From Actinomycetes bacterium (GTDB lineage: Bacteria > Actinomycetota > Actinomycetes > Actinomycetales > Microbacteriaceae): a DNA stretch of 10,135 nucleotides. The DNA is taken from positions 1 to 10,135 of the forward strand of contig JAEZSU010000362.1 in assembly GCA_023421635.1 (NCBI GenBank). Reading direction: 5' to 3'. This document shows, one piece after another, positions 5,158-10,135 of this stretch; positions within the stretch are counted from its first letter, which is position 1, and each line of letters starts with the position of its first letter. Under the pieces are notes generated by a model. It made no database searches and was not told the origin of the DNA. It saw only the letters and a program-made list of their open reading frames with translations. The position numbers were made by a program, and so were the translations under genes.

Positions 5158-5559
5158 TCAGCGTATGACCGCCGCGACCGCGCTGAGTTCGACGAGCGCG
5201 CCCGGCACCCCGAGCCCCGAAACGCGGGCCGCCGTGACCAGCGGTGGCCGGTCGGAGGCGAGTTCACCGGCGATCGCCCCATAGCCGGCGGCCAGATCGA
5301 CGCCGTCGACGAACAGCACGTTCCACTGGACGACATCGGACAGGTCGGCGCCTGCCGCCGCCAGCGCGACCCGCGCGTTCGCCAGCGCTCGCGCCGACTG
5401 GACTGCGACGTCGCCCTCACCGACGATGACGCCGTCCTCGTCGACCGCGTTCTGCCCGCCGACGTAGATCGTGGTCGCGCCCGCCGGGACCACGGCGACG
5501 TGACTGAACGCCGGACTCGAGACGAGCCCCTTGGGCCGGATGCGCTCGATACCCTTCAT
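5158..5559 (-). CDS. RidA/YjgF/YER057c/UK114 (Rid) family protein, subgroup lacking the RidA arginine
   Basis: 133 aa, normal for this small trimeric cytoplasmic family (about 130 aa). The fold markers are present in order: IYVGGQNAVDEDG (31-43), the helix VAVQSARALANARVALAAAG (51-70), DLSDVVQWNVLFVD (72-85), RPPLVTAARVSGLGVPGALVELSAVAA (104-130). True RidA enzymes hydrolyse reactive enamine/imine intermediates using an arginine equivalent to E. coli Arg105. By hand alignment that position is Val108 here, so imine deaminase activity is doubtful and the protein fits better with the other Rid subgroups of mostly unknown role. The ATG start at 5559 fits the family N-terminus, although its ribosome site is weak; an in-frame GTG slightly upstream is a minor alternative. 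It lies 47 bp downstream of the marR-type gene on the same strand, suggesting a shared transcript. Confidence 0.9.
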   Translation of the reverse strand: MKGIERIRPKGLVSSPAFSHVAVVPAGATTIYVGGQNAVDEDGVIVGEGDVAVQSARALANARVALAAAGADLSDVVQWNVLFVDGVDLAAGYGAIAGELASDRPPLVTAARVSGLGVPGALVELSAVAAVIR

Positions 5560-5606
5560 GCGAGCAGCATCCCACCACACGCCGACACGGGGAACCCGCG
5601 CTGCCG

Positions 5607-6119
5607 TCAGGCGGGGCGCTCGGCGCCGAGCACCCGCAGCAGATCGACCAGTTGCGCGCGCTGCTCGGTCGAGAGCGCATCGAGCATCCGCACCTCGGCG
5701 GCGACGAGCTCGCGCATGGCGCGTTCCGCCACCGCCCGGCCCTCCGGCGTGATCCGCACGATGCGGCTCCGGGTGTCGTCGGGGTTCCACCGCCGGGCGA
5801 CGAAGCCGCGCTGTTCCAGCCGGTCCGTGCGATTGGCCATGGTCGCCGAGGGTGTGCGGGTCTGCGCCGCGAGCTCCGACGGCGTGGACATGCCCCGCGG
5901 GGCCACGCACAGGCTGGAGAGGATCTCGAACTCGCCCGTCTCCAGGCCCGCCCGTTCGAACGCCCGGGCGCGCTCCACCTGCAGCGCCTGACCGAGCCGC
6001 CGCATGCGGGAGAAGACCTCCAGCGGCGAGAAGTCGAGGTCGGGCAGCTCGTGCTTCCACGCGGCGATGACGAGGTCGACGTCGCCGGTGACGGCATCCG
6101 TCCCCTGTCGCCGTGGCAT
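5607..6119 (-). CDS. MarR family transcriptional regulator
   Basis: 170 aa, slightly longer than the usual 140-160. The winged helix-turn-helix core is visible: helix EFEILSSLCVAP (63-74), STPSELAAQTRT (78-89), the recognition helix SATMANRTDRLEQRGFVARR (91-110), and the wing WNPDDTRSRIVRITPEGRAV (111-130) with the family's Asp-x-Arg-Ser feature. The C-terminal helix LDALSTEQRAQLVDLLRVLG supports dimerisation. The ATG at 6119 has AGAGAGG (6127-6133) 7 nt upstream; an earlier in-frame ATG (MPADERGD) lacks such a site. MarR proteins are dimeric repressors, usually relieved by phenolic or oxidant ligands, and often control themselves and a neighbour. Here the likely targets are its own promoter, the Rid-family gene downstream and possibly the divergent deacetylase gene. 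Confidence 0.93.
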   Translation of the reverse strand: MPRRQGTDAVTGDVDLVIAAWKHELPDLDFSPLEVFSRMRRLGQALQVERARAFERAGLETGEFEILSSLCVAPRGMSTPSELAAQTRTPSATMANRTDRLEQRGFVARRWNPDDTRSRIVRITPEGRAVAERAMRELVAAEVRMLDALSTEQRAQLVDLLRVLGAERPA

Positions 6120-6146
6120 CCGATCACCTCTCTCGTCGGCGGGCAT

Positions 6147-6180
6147 GCGGATGCCGCGTGGATCCGCGACCGCCACAGTA
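6147..6180 (-). promoter_or_regulatory. Candidate marR promoter and operator
   Basis: On the minus strand TACTGT (6175-6180) fits a TAnnnT -10 box, putting the start near 6168. An inverted repeat GCGGAT (6147-6152) / ATCCGC (6162-6167) with a 9-bp centre lies immediately downstream, where a bound dimer would block transcription. The 21-bp size suits a MarR-type site. In GC-rich DNA a 6-bp inverted repeat can arise by chance, so this is only suggestive. Confidence 0.3.
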
Positions 6181-6284
6181 TCGCGGCGGCGCGGGGTGCC
6201 GGGAGCCGCTGGCCGTAGGATCCAGAGGCGGGGGACGTCGGCGCGGCCGGCGGACGGCACCGGGGAGCCGAGGGGAACGGACAC

Positions 6285-7421
6285 ATGGAGTCGAGCGCAC
6301 GCGTTCGCAGACGGCCGCGCCGCATCCACGGCATCCTCCTGCTCGCGAGCACGCTCGTGGTGCTCGTCGCGGCAGGCGTCGCGCTGTGGTGGGCGCTGTC
6401 CTCGTCCGCCCGGGCGCCGCAGGTCGGCCCGTCCGCATCGCCCACCGCATCCTCCACCCCGAGCGCGACCGTCCTCTCCCCCGCGGAGGCCCTGCTCGCG
6501 ACCACCGAAGACCCGAACGCCTGTGCGGTCGAGTTCACCGGCGACGGCGTCTCGGACGCCCCGCAGCTGCAGTTCCAGGACACGCGCTACGAGGCCCTGC
6601 CCATCCCCGCTCGGGACGGGCTGGTGTTCGGCGGCTGGTACCCGACGGCGGATGCGGCCGCCGCCCTCGATGCGAGCGTGCGGGTGAACGGCGCCGAACT
6701 CGTCGCCTGCACCGACCGGCACCTGGTGCTCCACGCCGGCTGGACCACGCCGGCGGACCTCGCGGCAGCCGACGTGGGCGTGCCGATCCTCATGTACCAC
6801 CAGTTCACGACGAACCCGGCGGGCGAGGACGTCCCCCTGAAGCTCAACTTCATCTACACGGCCGACTTCGACGCGCAGATGGCGTACCTCGCCGAGACCG
6901 GCTTCTACTTCCCCACGTGGGACGAGCTGAGCGCCTTCATCGACGGACGCCTGTGGCTGCCGGAGCGGTCGGTCATCGTGACCGACGACGACGCGGATCG
7001 CACCTGGCTCGAACTCGGCGTCCCCATCGTGGACGCGCACGGGGTGCTCACCACCTCGTTCGTGATCACGAAGTGGCGATCGGAGCCCACGCCGTCGCGC
7101 TACGTGCTGCAGCGGTCGCACACGCACGACATGCACGACCCCGGCGCGAACGGGCAGGGCCGGATGGTGAACTGGTCCGCCGCCGAGATCGCAGCGGACA
7201 TGGAGACCTCCGCGCAGATCCTCGGCGCGAAGGAGGTCATGGCGTACCCCTTCGGGCACTACGACGACACCGCCAAGCAGGGCCTCCGCGACGCGGGGTA
7301 CGAACTCGCCCGCACGATCGAGCAGGGGTACGTGCACGTCGGTACCGACAAGCTCGCGCTTCCCTGCATCCGGGTGAACTACGGCACGACGCTGGAGCAG
7401 TTCATCGCCGCGGTGGGCTGA
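6285..7421 (+). CDS. Membrane-anchored polysaccharide deacetylase (NodB/CE4 type) with an N-terminal beta-repeat-like module
   Basis: 378 aa; GAGGGGA (6270-6276) precedes the ATG. A basic start (VRRRPRRIHG) and one hydrophobic segment (about 16-38) anchor it with the rest outside, followed by a Ser/Thr/Pro/Ala linker (40-66). Residues 80-153 include ARDGLVFGGWYPTADAA (109-125) and ending LVLHAGW (147-153), resembling an InlB B-repeat/Flg_new beta module. From 166 (VPILMYHQF) the NodB fold begins: catalytic-Asp motif region IVTDDDAD (231-238), zinc motif SHTHDMH (278-284), YPFGHYDD (321-328) and the C-terminal DAGYELARTIEQGY. CE4 enzymes remove acetyl groups from N-acetylglucosamine-type polymers. 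Motif 1 departs from the usual TFDDG (Phe to Asp, Gly to Ala), so activity should not be assumed. Its stop codon is 3 bp from that of the convergent glycosyltransferase. Confidence 0.9.
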   Translation: MESSARVRRRPRRIHGILLLASTLVVLVAAGVALWWALSSSARAPQVGPSASPTASSTPSATVLSPAEALLATTEDPNACAVEFTGDGVSDAPQLQFQDTRYEALPIPARDGLVFGGWYPTADAAAALDASVRVNGAELVACTDRHLVLHAGWTTPADLAAADVGVPILMYHQFTTNPAGEDVPLKLNFIYTADFDAQMAYLAETGFYFPTWDELSAFIDGRLWLPERSVIVTDDDADRTWLELGVPIVDAHGVLTTSFVITKWRSEPTPSRYVLQRSHTHDMHDPGANGQGRMVNWSAAEIAADMETSAQILGAKEVMAYPFGHYDDTAKQGLRDAGYELARTIEQGYVHVGTDKLALPCIRVNYGTTLEQFIAAVG

Positions 7422-7424
7422 CGC

Positions 7425-8573
7425 TCACAGTTCGCCCGGCGACATCGCCTGCCGGTCGAGTTCGTCGACGACGGTCCTGGCCCGCGACGCAGTCCGGCCG
7501 GTGCCGCGCCGCGGCGCGTAGACCACGAGCGAGTGGAAGAGGAAGCGCGCGACGAACGCGACGACGAGGGTGATGCCCGTCGCGATGACGACGGAGATGT
7601 GCCAGCTCGAGATGAGCCAGGCCGTGATCGGGATGCGGATGACGAGTTCCGCGTTGTTGAACGCGAACGACTTCGCGAACCGGATGAACCCGCCGGAAGC
7701 CGCGGCCCGCATGTCCCGGAAGACGAACCGCTCCTGCAGCAGGAAGTTCGCGATGATCGTCGTCTCGGCCGCGACGATCATCGCCGGCACATCCGACATG
7801 CCCAGGGCGGACAGCAGCCAGACGATCCCGAGATTCGCCACGGCCCCGGCCGCGCCGATGAGCGCGAAGGCCGACATCTTCCCGAACCGCAGGGCGGTCA
7901 GCTGCACCAGCAGCTCCATGCCCTGCTTGAACGACGCCTTGGACCGCCCCGCATGGCGCGCCGCGAAGGCGAACGGGATCTCCGCGACCCGCAACGGCTG
8001 CCGCGCCAGCACCTCGAGCAGGATCTTGAAGCCGCGCGGCATGAGCCGGTCGACCCGTACCGCCCTGCGGTCGAGCAGGAAGAACCCCGTCATCGGGTCG
8101 CTGACCTCGCGCAGCCGGATCGGGAACATCGCCTTGGTGAGCATGGTCGACAGCCGGGAGGCGAGCACCCTGGAGCGGTCGCTGAGGCCGCCGTTCGTCC
8201 CCTCGTCCACGTAGCGGGAGGCGACGACGACGTCGACGTCGCCCTCCCGGAACCGGGCGCCCAGGCGGGCGATGTCCTCGGGCGGATGCTGCAGGTCGCC
8301 GTCCATCACCACGCACACGTCCGACCCCGCAGCGGCGAGGCCCGCGATCACGGCGCCGCTGAGCCCGCCGGCGGGCACCTCGCGGTGCATCAACCGGACC
8401 GGGATCGGCGCCGAGGCGGCGACCTCCTGGATGACCTGCGGGGTCTCGTCCGTGCTGTCATCGACGAACAGCACGTCGACCGTGAAGTCCGTCGCCGTCC
8501 GCGCGACCCGTTCGACGAGCGCAGCCACGTTCGGCGCCTCGTTGAAGGTCGGCACGACGACCGTGACCTGCAT
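7425..8573 (-). CDS. GT2 glycosyltransferase (polyprenyl-phosphate sugar synthase type) fused to a GtrA membrane domain
   Basis: 382 aa; the ATG at 8573 has GGAGG (8581-8585) 7 nt upstream. Residues 1-230 are a GT-A domain of the dolichol-phosphate mannose synthase (DPM1-like) type: VVVPTFNEAPN (5-15), VDDS (37-40), the DxD metal motif in DGDLQHPPED (91-100), ASRY (118-121), SDPMTGFFLLDRR (158-170), RHAGRSKASF (206-215). Residues 231-355 form a GtrA domain with about four hydrophobic helices and the typical NFLLQERFVFRD. Such proteins move a sugar from a nucleotide donor to polyprenyl phosphate at the inner membrane face, and the GtrA part probably helps pass the lipid-linked sugar across. 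The sugar is not determinable; mannose or glucose are usual. The last about 25 residues are a soluble charged tail. It is convergent with the deacetylase gene, with no terminator between. Confidence 0.93.
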   Translation of the reverse strand: MQVTVVVPTFNEAPNVAALVERVARTATDFTVDVLFVDDSTDETPQVIQEVAASAPIPVRLMHREVPAGGLSGAVIAGLAAAGSDVCVVMDGDLQHPPEDIARLGARFREGDVDVVVASRYVDEGTNGGLSDRSRVLASRLSTMLTKAMFPIRLREVSDPMTGFFLLDRRAVRVDRLMPRGFKILLEVLARQPLRVAEIPFAFAARHAGRSKASFKQGMELLVQLTALRFGKMSAFALIGAAGAVANLGIVWLLSALGMSDVPAMIVAAETTIIANFLLQERFVFRDMRAAASGGFIRFAKSFAFNNAELVIRIPITAWLISSWHISVVIATGITLVVAFVARFLFHSLVVYAPRRGTGRTASRARTVVDELDRQAMSPGEL

Positions 8574-8705
8574 GTGCGAGCCTCCGAAGACGGGATCGAC
8601 CGCTCGGGACCGAACGACATTCCCATCGTGACACGTCGCCACAGCCGTTTCGAGGCGCTGGGCAAGTCCTCAGCATCCTCGGTCCGCCCCCGTCCGGCGG
8701 TCCCA

Positions 8706-8717
8706 TAGCCTTGAGGG
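8706..8717 (+). promoter_or_regulatory. -10 box of a probable leaderless promoter
   Basis: TAGCCT (8706-8711) fits TAnnnT and is followed by exactly 6 nt before the ATG at 8718, so transcription would begin at the A of the start codon. The only purine-rich stretch (GAGGG, 8713-8717) abuts the ATG and is too close to be a normal ribosome site. Leaderless messages are common in actinobacteria. No good -35 box is seen, which is usual for such promoters. Confidence 0.5.
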
Positions 8718-8978
8718 ATGACCACCGAGCAGACCTCCCTCACCGTGTTCGGCGCCGACTGGTGCCGCGACTGCCGCCGCACCAAGGCGCAGCTCGACAG
8801 CCTCGGCGTGGCGTACGAGTACGTCGACCTCGAGGCGGACCCGGGCGCCGCCGACGTGGCGAAGGAGATCTCCGGTCGCACGAACATCCCCGTGGTCGTC
8901 TACCCCGACGCGACGCACCACGTCGAGCCCAGCAACGCCGACGTCGAGGCGAAGCTGCGCGAGCTCGCGCTCATCTGA
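8718..8978 (+). CDS. Glutaredoxin-like thiol-disulfide oxidoreductase (mycoredoxin/NrdH-like)
   Basis: 86 aa, typical of the small glutaredoxin fold. The order beta (SLTVFGADWC), active-site CRDC (Cys16-Arg-Asp-Cys19), helix (RTKAQLDSLG), beta (AYEYVDLEAD), helix, cis-proline loop TNIPVVVY (55-62) and C-terminal NADVEAKLREL matches glutaredoxin/mycoredoxin proteins. It would reduce protein disulfides or mixed disulfides with low-molecular-weight thiols; in actinobacteria the partner thiol is mycothiol, which is inferred rather than seen. The Cys-Arg-Asp-Cys centre with a preceding Trp is typical of this actinobacterial group. It stands alone: divergent from the glycosyltransferase (144 bp between starts) and 138 bp before the aldehyde dehydrogenase. 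Confidence 0.92.
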   Translation: MTTEQTSLTVFGADWCRDCRRTKAQLDSLGVAYEYVDLEADPGAADVAKEISGRTNIPVVVYPDATHHVEPSNADVEAKLRELALI

Positions 8979-9022
8979 GCCGCGCTGCAGGGTTCCGCCA
9001 GCAGATCGCGTGGCAGGCGCGG

Positions 9023-9043
9023 GTCGGGTTGTCGCCGCCCGAC
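9023..9043 (+). terminator. Weak hairpin after the glutaredoxin-like gene
   Basis: GTCGGG (9023-9028) pairs with CCCGAC (9038-9043) around a 9-nt loop, 44 bp after the stop codon. There is no T tract. It could stop transcription before the aldehyde dehydrogenase promoter, but a 6-bp stem in this base composition is weak evidence. Confidence 0.25.
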
Positions 9044-9058
9044 GAAGCCTTCTCGCAA

Positions 9059-9090
9059 CGACGCGTCTCGCGTCGGCCGCTCACTAGGCT
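9059..9090 (+). promoter_or_regulatory. Candidate aldehyde dehydrogenase promoter with overlapping palindrome
   Basis: TAGGCT (9085-9090) fits a -10 box, placing the start near 9097, about 20 nt before the GTG. The perfect inverted repeat CGACGCG-TCT-CGCGTCG (9059-9075) covers the place where a -35 box would be (about 9062-9067). A repressor or activator site there would control the gene directly. The palindrome could alternatively be a hairpin ending the glutaredoxin transcript. Confidence 0.35.
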
Positions 9091-9116
9091 GGGTCTCCCG
9101 CACGAAGGAGCGCACC

Positions 9117-10135
9117 GTGACCCCAGCCGCGAAGACCGCGCCGGCGCTGCCCGAGGCCGAGCTCGCCTCGATCGAGGCCGACATCGACGCCCTCCGCACC
9201 GGCGCGCGGGTGTGGTCGCAGCTGACGACCGGGCAGCGGATCACCCTCTTCGAGCGGGTGCGCGCCTCGGTCGGCGCCGCCGCCGAGGAATGGGCCGACG
9301 TCGCCGCGACGAGCAAGGGCCTCGGCCCCGGCCACCCGCTCCGCGGCGAGGAGTGGATGTCGGGCCCGTACGCCGTGCTCGGCGCGCTCGACGGCTACCT
9401 GCGCACGCTCCGCCGCCTCGCCCGCGGCGGCAGCCCGCTGGACGGCGTCCGGATGGATGCGGCCCCGGGTGGCCGCATCCGGGCCCACGTGTACCCGGCC
9501 ACCGGCACCGACCGGATCATGCTCTCCGGGTTCGACGGGGAGATCTGGCTGCGGCCCGGCGTGAGCGAGGCCGATGCCGCACGGACGGCGGGACTCGGGC
9601 AGCTCCGCCCGGGGGCCGAGGCGGGGGTCGGGCTCGTGCTCGGCGCGGGGAACATCAGCTCCATCCCGGTGCTCGACGTGCTGTACGAACTCCTCGCCGA
9701 CAACCGTGTCTCGCTGCTGAAGGTGAACCCCACCCAGGACGCGCTCGTGCCCGTCTTCGAGCGTGCGCTGGCACCGCTCATCGAACCCGGGATGCTGCGC
9801 ATCGTGCGCGGCGGCGGTGACGTCGGCGCGCATCTGACGGCCAGCGACGCGTTCGAGCACGTGCACATCACCGGTTCCGCCGCGACCTTCGACGCGATCG
9901 TGTGGGGTACCGGCGGCGCGGCGACCCGGCGCCGCCGGGAGAACCGGCCGCGGCTGAAGACGCCCATCACGGCCGAACTCGGCGGGGTGTCCCCGATCAT
10001 CGTGGTGCCCGGCCGCTGGACCGACGCCGACCTACGCTTCCAGGCCGAGCACATCGTGACGATGCGGCTGCACAACAGCGGCCACAACTGCATCGCCGGG
10101 CAGGTCGTGCTGCTCTCGGCCGACTGGCCGCAGCG
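9117..10135 (+). CDS. Aldehyde dehydrogenase family protein (partial, runs off right edge)
   Basis: The frame runs from a GTG at 9117 (AAGGAG at 9105-9110, 6 nt upstream) to the window end: 339 codons seen of a family usually about 480-560 aa. ALDH enzymes oxidise aldehydes to acids with NAD(P)+. Conserved points are visible: the cofactor region GLVLGAGNISSIPVLDVLYE, SLLKVNP with Lys202, HITGSAATFD with Gly253 of the nucleotide-binding turn, the general base Glu287 in TAELGGVSPIIV, and the catalytic Cys325 in HNSGHNCIAGQ. Unusual against textbook ALDHs are the long divergent N-terminal 150 residues (helical, GLGPGHPLRGEEWMSGPYAV) and an insertion of basic residues (TRRRRENRPR) before the Glu motif, both suggesting a separate actinobacterial subfamily. 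The substrate is unknown, and no partner gene is seen within the window. Confidence 0.92.
   Translation, partial: MTPAAKTAPALPEAELASIEADIDALRTGARVWSQLTTGQRITLFERVRASVGAAAEEWADVAATSKGLGPGHPLRGEEWMSGPYAVLGALDGYLRTLRRLARGGSPLDGVRMDAAPGGRIRAHVYPATGTDRIMLSGFDGEIWLRPGVSEADAARTAGLGQLRPGAEAGVGLVLGAGNISSIPVLDVLYELLADNRVSLLKVNPTQDALVPVFERALAPLIEPGMLRIVRGGGDVGAHLTASDAFEHVHITGSAATFDAIVWGTGGAATRRRRENRPRLKTPITAELGGVSPIIVVPGRWTDADLRFQAEHIVTMRLHNSGHNCIAGQVVLLSADWPQ

Noticed and set aside
5607..7337. 576-codon minus-strand open frame running antisense through the deacetylase gene
   Set aside because: Only its last 170 codons (from 6119) form the MarR protein. The rest is Arg/Gly/His-rich nonsense opposite a well-supported gene, as expected for open antisense frames in GC-rich DNA.
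6113..7573. 486-codon plus-strand open frame overlapping the deacetylase gene
   Set aside because: Its translation is dominated by Arg, Gly and Pro, shows no domain, and lies in another frame of a gene with clear NodB motifs.
8641..8665. CCGTTTCGAGGCGCTG as a degenerate fourth copy of the palindromic element
   Set aside because: Only about 8 bases match the arm, there is no partner arm, and the match is within chance for this base composition.
7533..8708. 391-codon plus-strand frame antisense to the glycosyltransferase
   Set aside because: Repetitive Arg/Asp/Glu/His composition and the opposite strand carrying complete GT2 and GtrA motifs show it is an artefact.
8711..9820. 369-codon plus-strand frame overlapping the glutaredoxin and aldehyde dehydrogenase genes
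   Set aside because: It is out of frame with both genes, whose active-site motifs are intact, and is Arg/Gly/Pro-rich.

Overview
The window is very GC-rich, dense DNA from a Gram-positive actinobacterium. It probably belongs to the Microbacteriaceae and looks most like Microbacterium. The grounds are the tRNA Glu-Asp-Phe cluster typical of Actinobacteria, GTG starts with strong Shine-Dalgarno sites, an LPXTG surface protein, a lipoprotein, and intergenic copies of a palindromic element (short arm GTTGAGCGAG...GACGAAACGG) that I associate with Microbacterium-type genomes. The genus is inference; no 16S or marker gene is present.

Layout. 1-889 (minus): N-terminal part of an exported coiled-coil cell-wall hydrolase, cut by the window edge. 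1124-1453 (plus): tRNA-Glu(UUC), tRNA-Asp(GUC) and tRNA-Phe(GAA), with terminator-like hairpins after Asp and Phe. 1562-1958: about 400 bp of gene-free inverted and tandem repeats. 2025-3038 (minus): luciferase-like flavin monooxygenase (LLM). 3172-3251: second repeat element. 3274-3714 (minus): small lipoprotein. 3751-3902: third repeat element, with one arm triplicated. 4217-5047 (plus): sortase-anchored LPATG surface protein with short internal repeats, ending at a strong hairpin shared with the convergent next gene. 5158-5559 and 5607-6119 (both minus): a probable two-gene marR-ridA-like operon. 6285-7421 (plus): membrane-anchored polysaccharide deacetylase with a beta-repeat-like module. 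7425-8573 (minus): GT2 glycosyltransferase fused to a GtrA membrane domain, meeting the deacetylase tail to tail with 3 bp between stop codons. 8718-8978 (plus): glutaredoxin-like protein, apparently leaderless. 9117-10135 (plus): aldehyde dehydrogenase, cut by the right edge.

How the genes fit together. Several products act at the cell envelope (wall hydrolase, lipoprotein, LPXTG protein, deacetylase, lipid-linked sugar transferase), but they lie on alternating strands and do not form one operon. The MarR/RidA-like pair, the glutaredoxin and the aldehyde dehydrogenase look like independent metabolic or redox genes.

The least ordinary part is 1.5-3.9 kb. There two unrelated single genes (LLM and lipoprotein) are separated and bracketed by three versions of one palindromic repeat family, each rearranged differently. 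I see no phage, transposase, CRISPR or defence system. The long overlapping open frames on the strands opposite real genes are high-GC artefacts.
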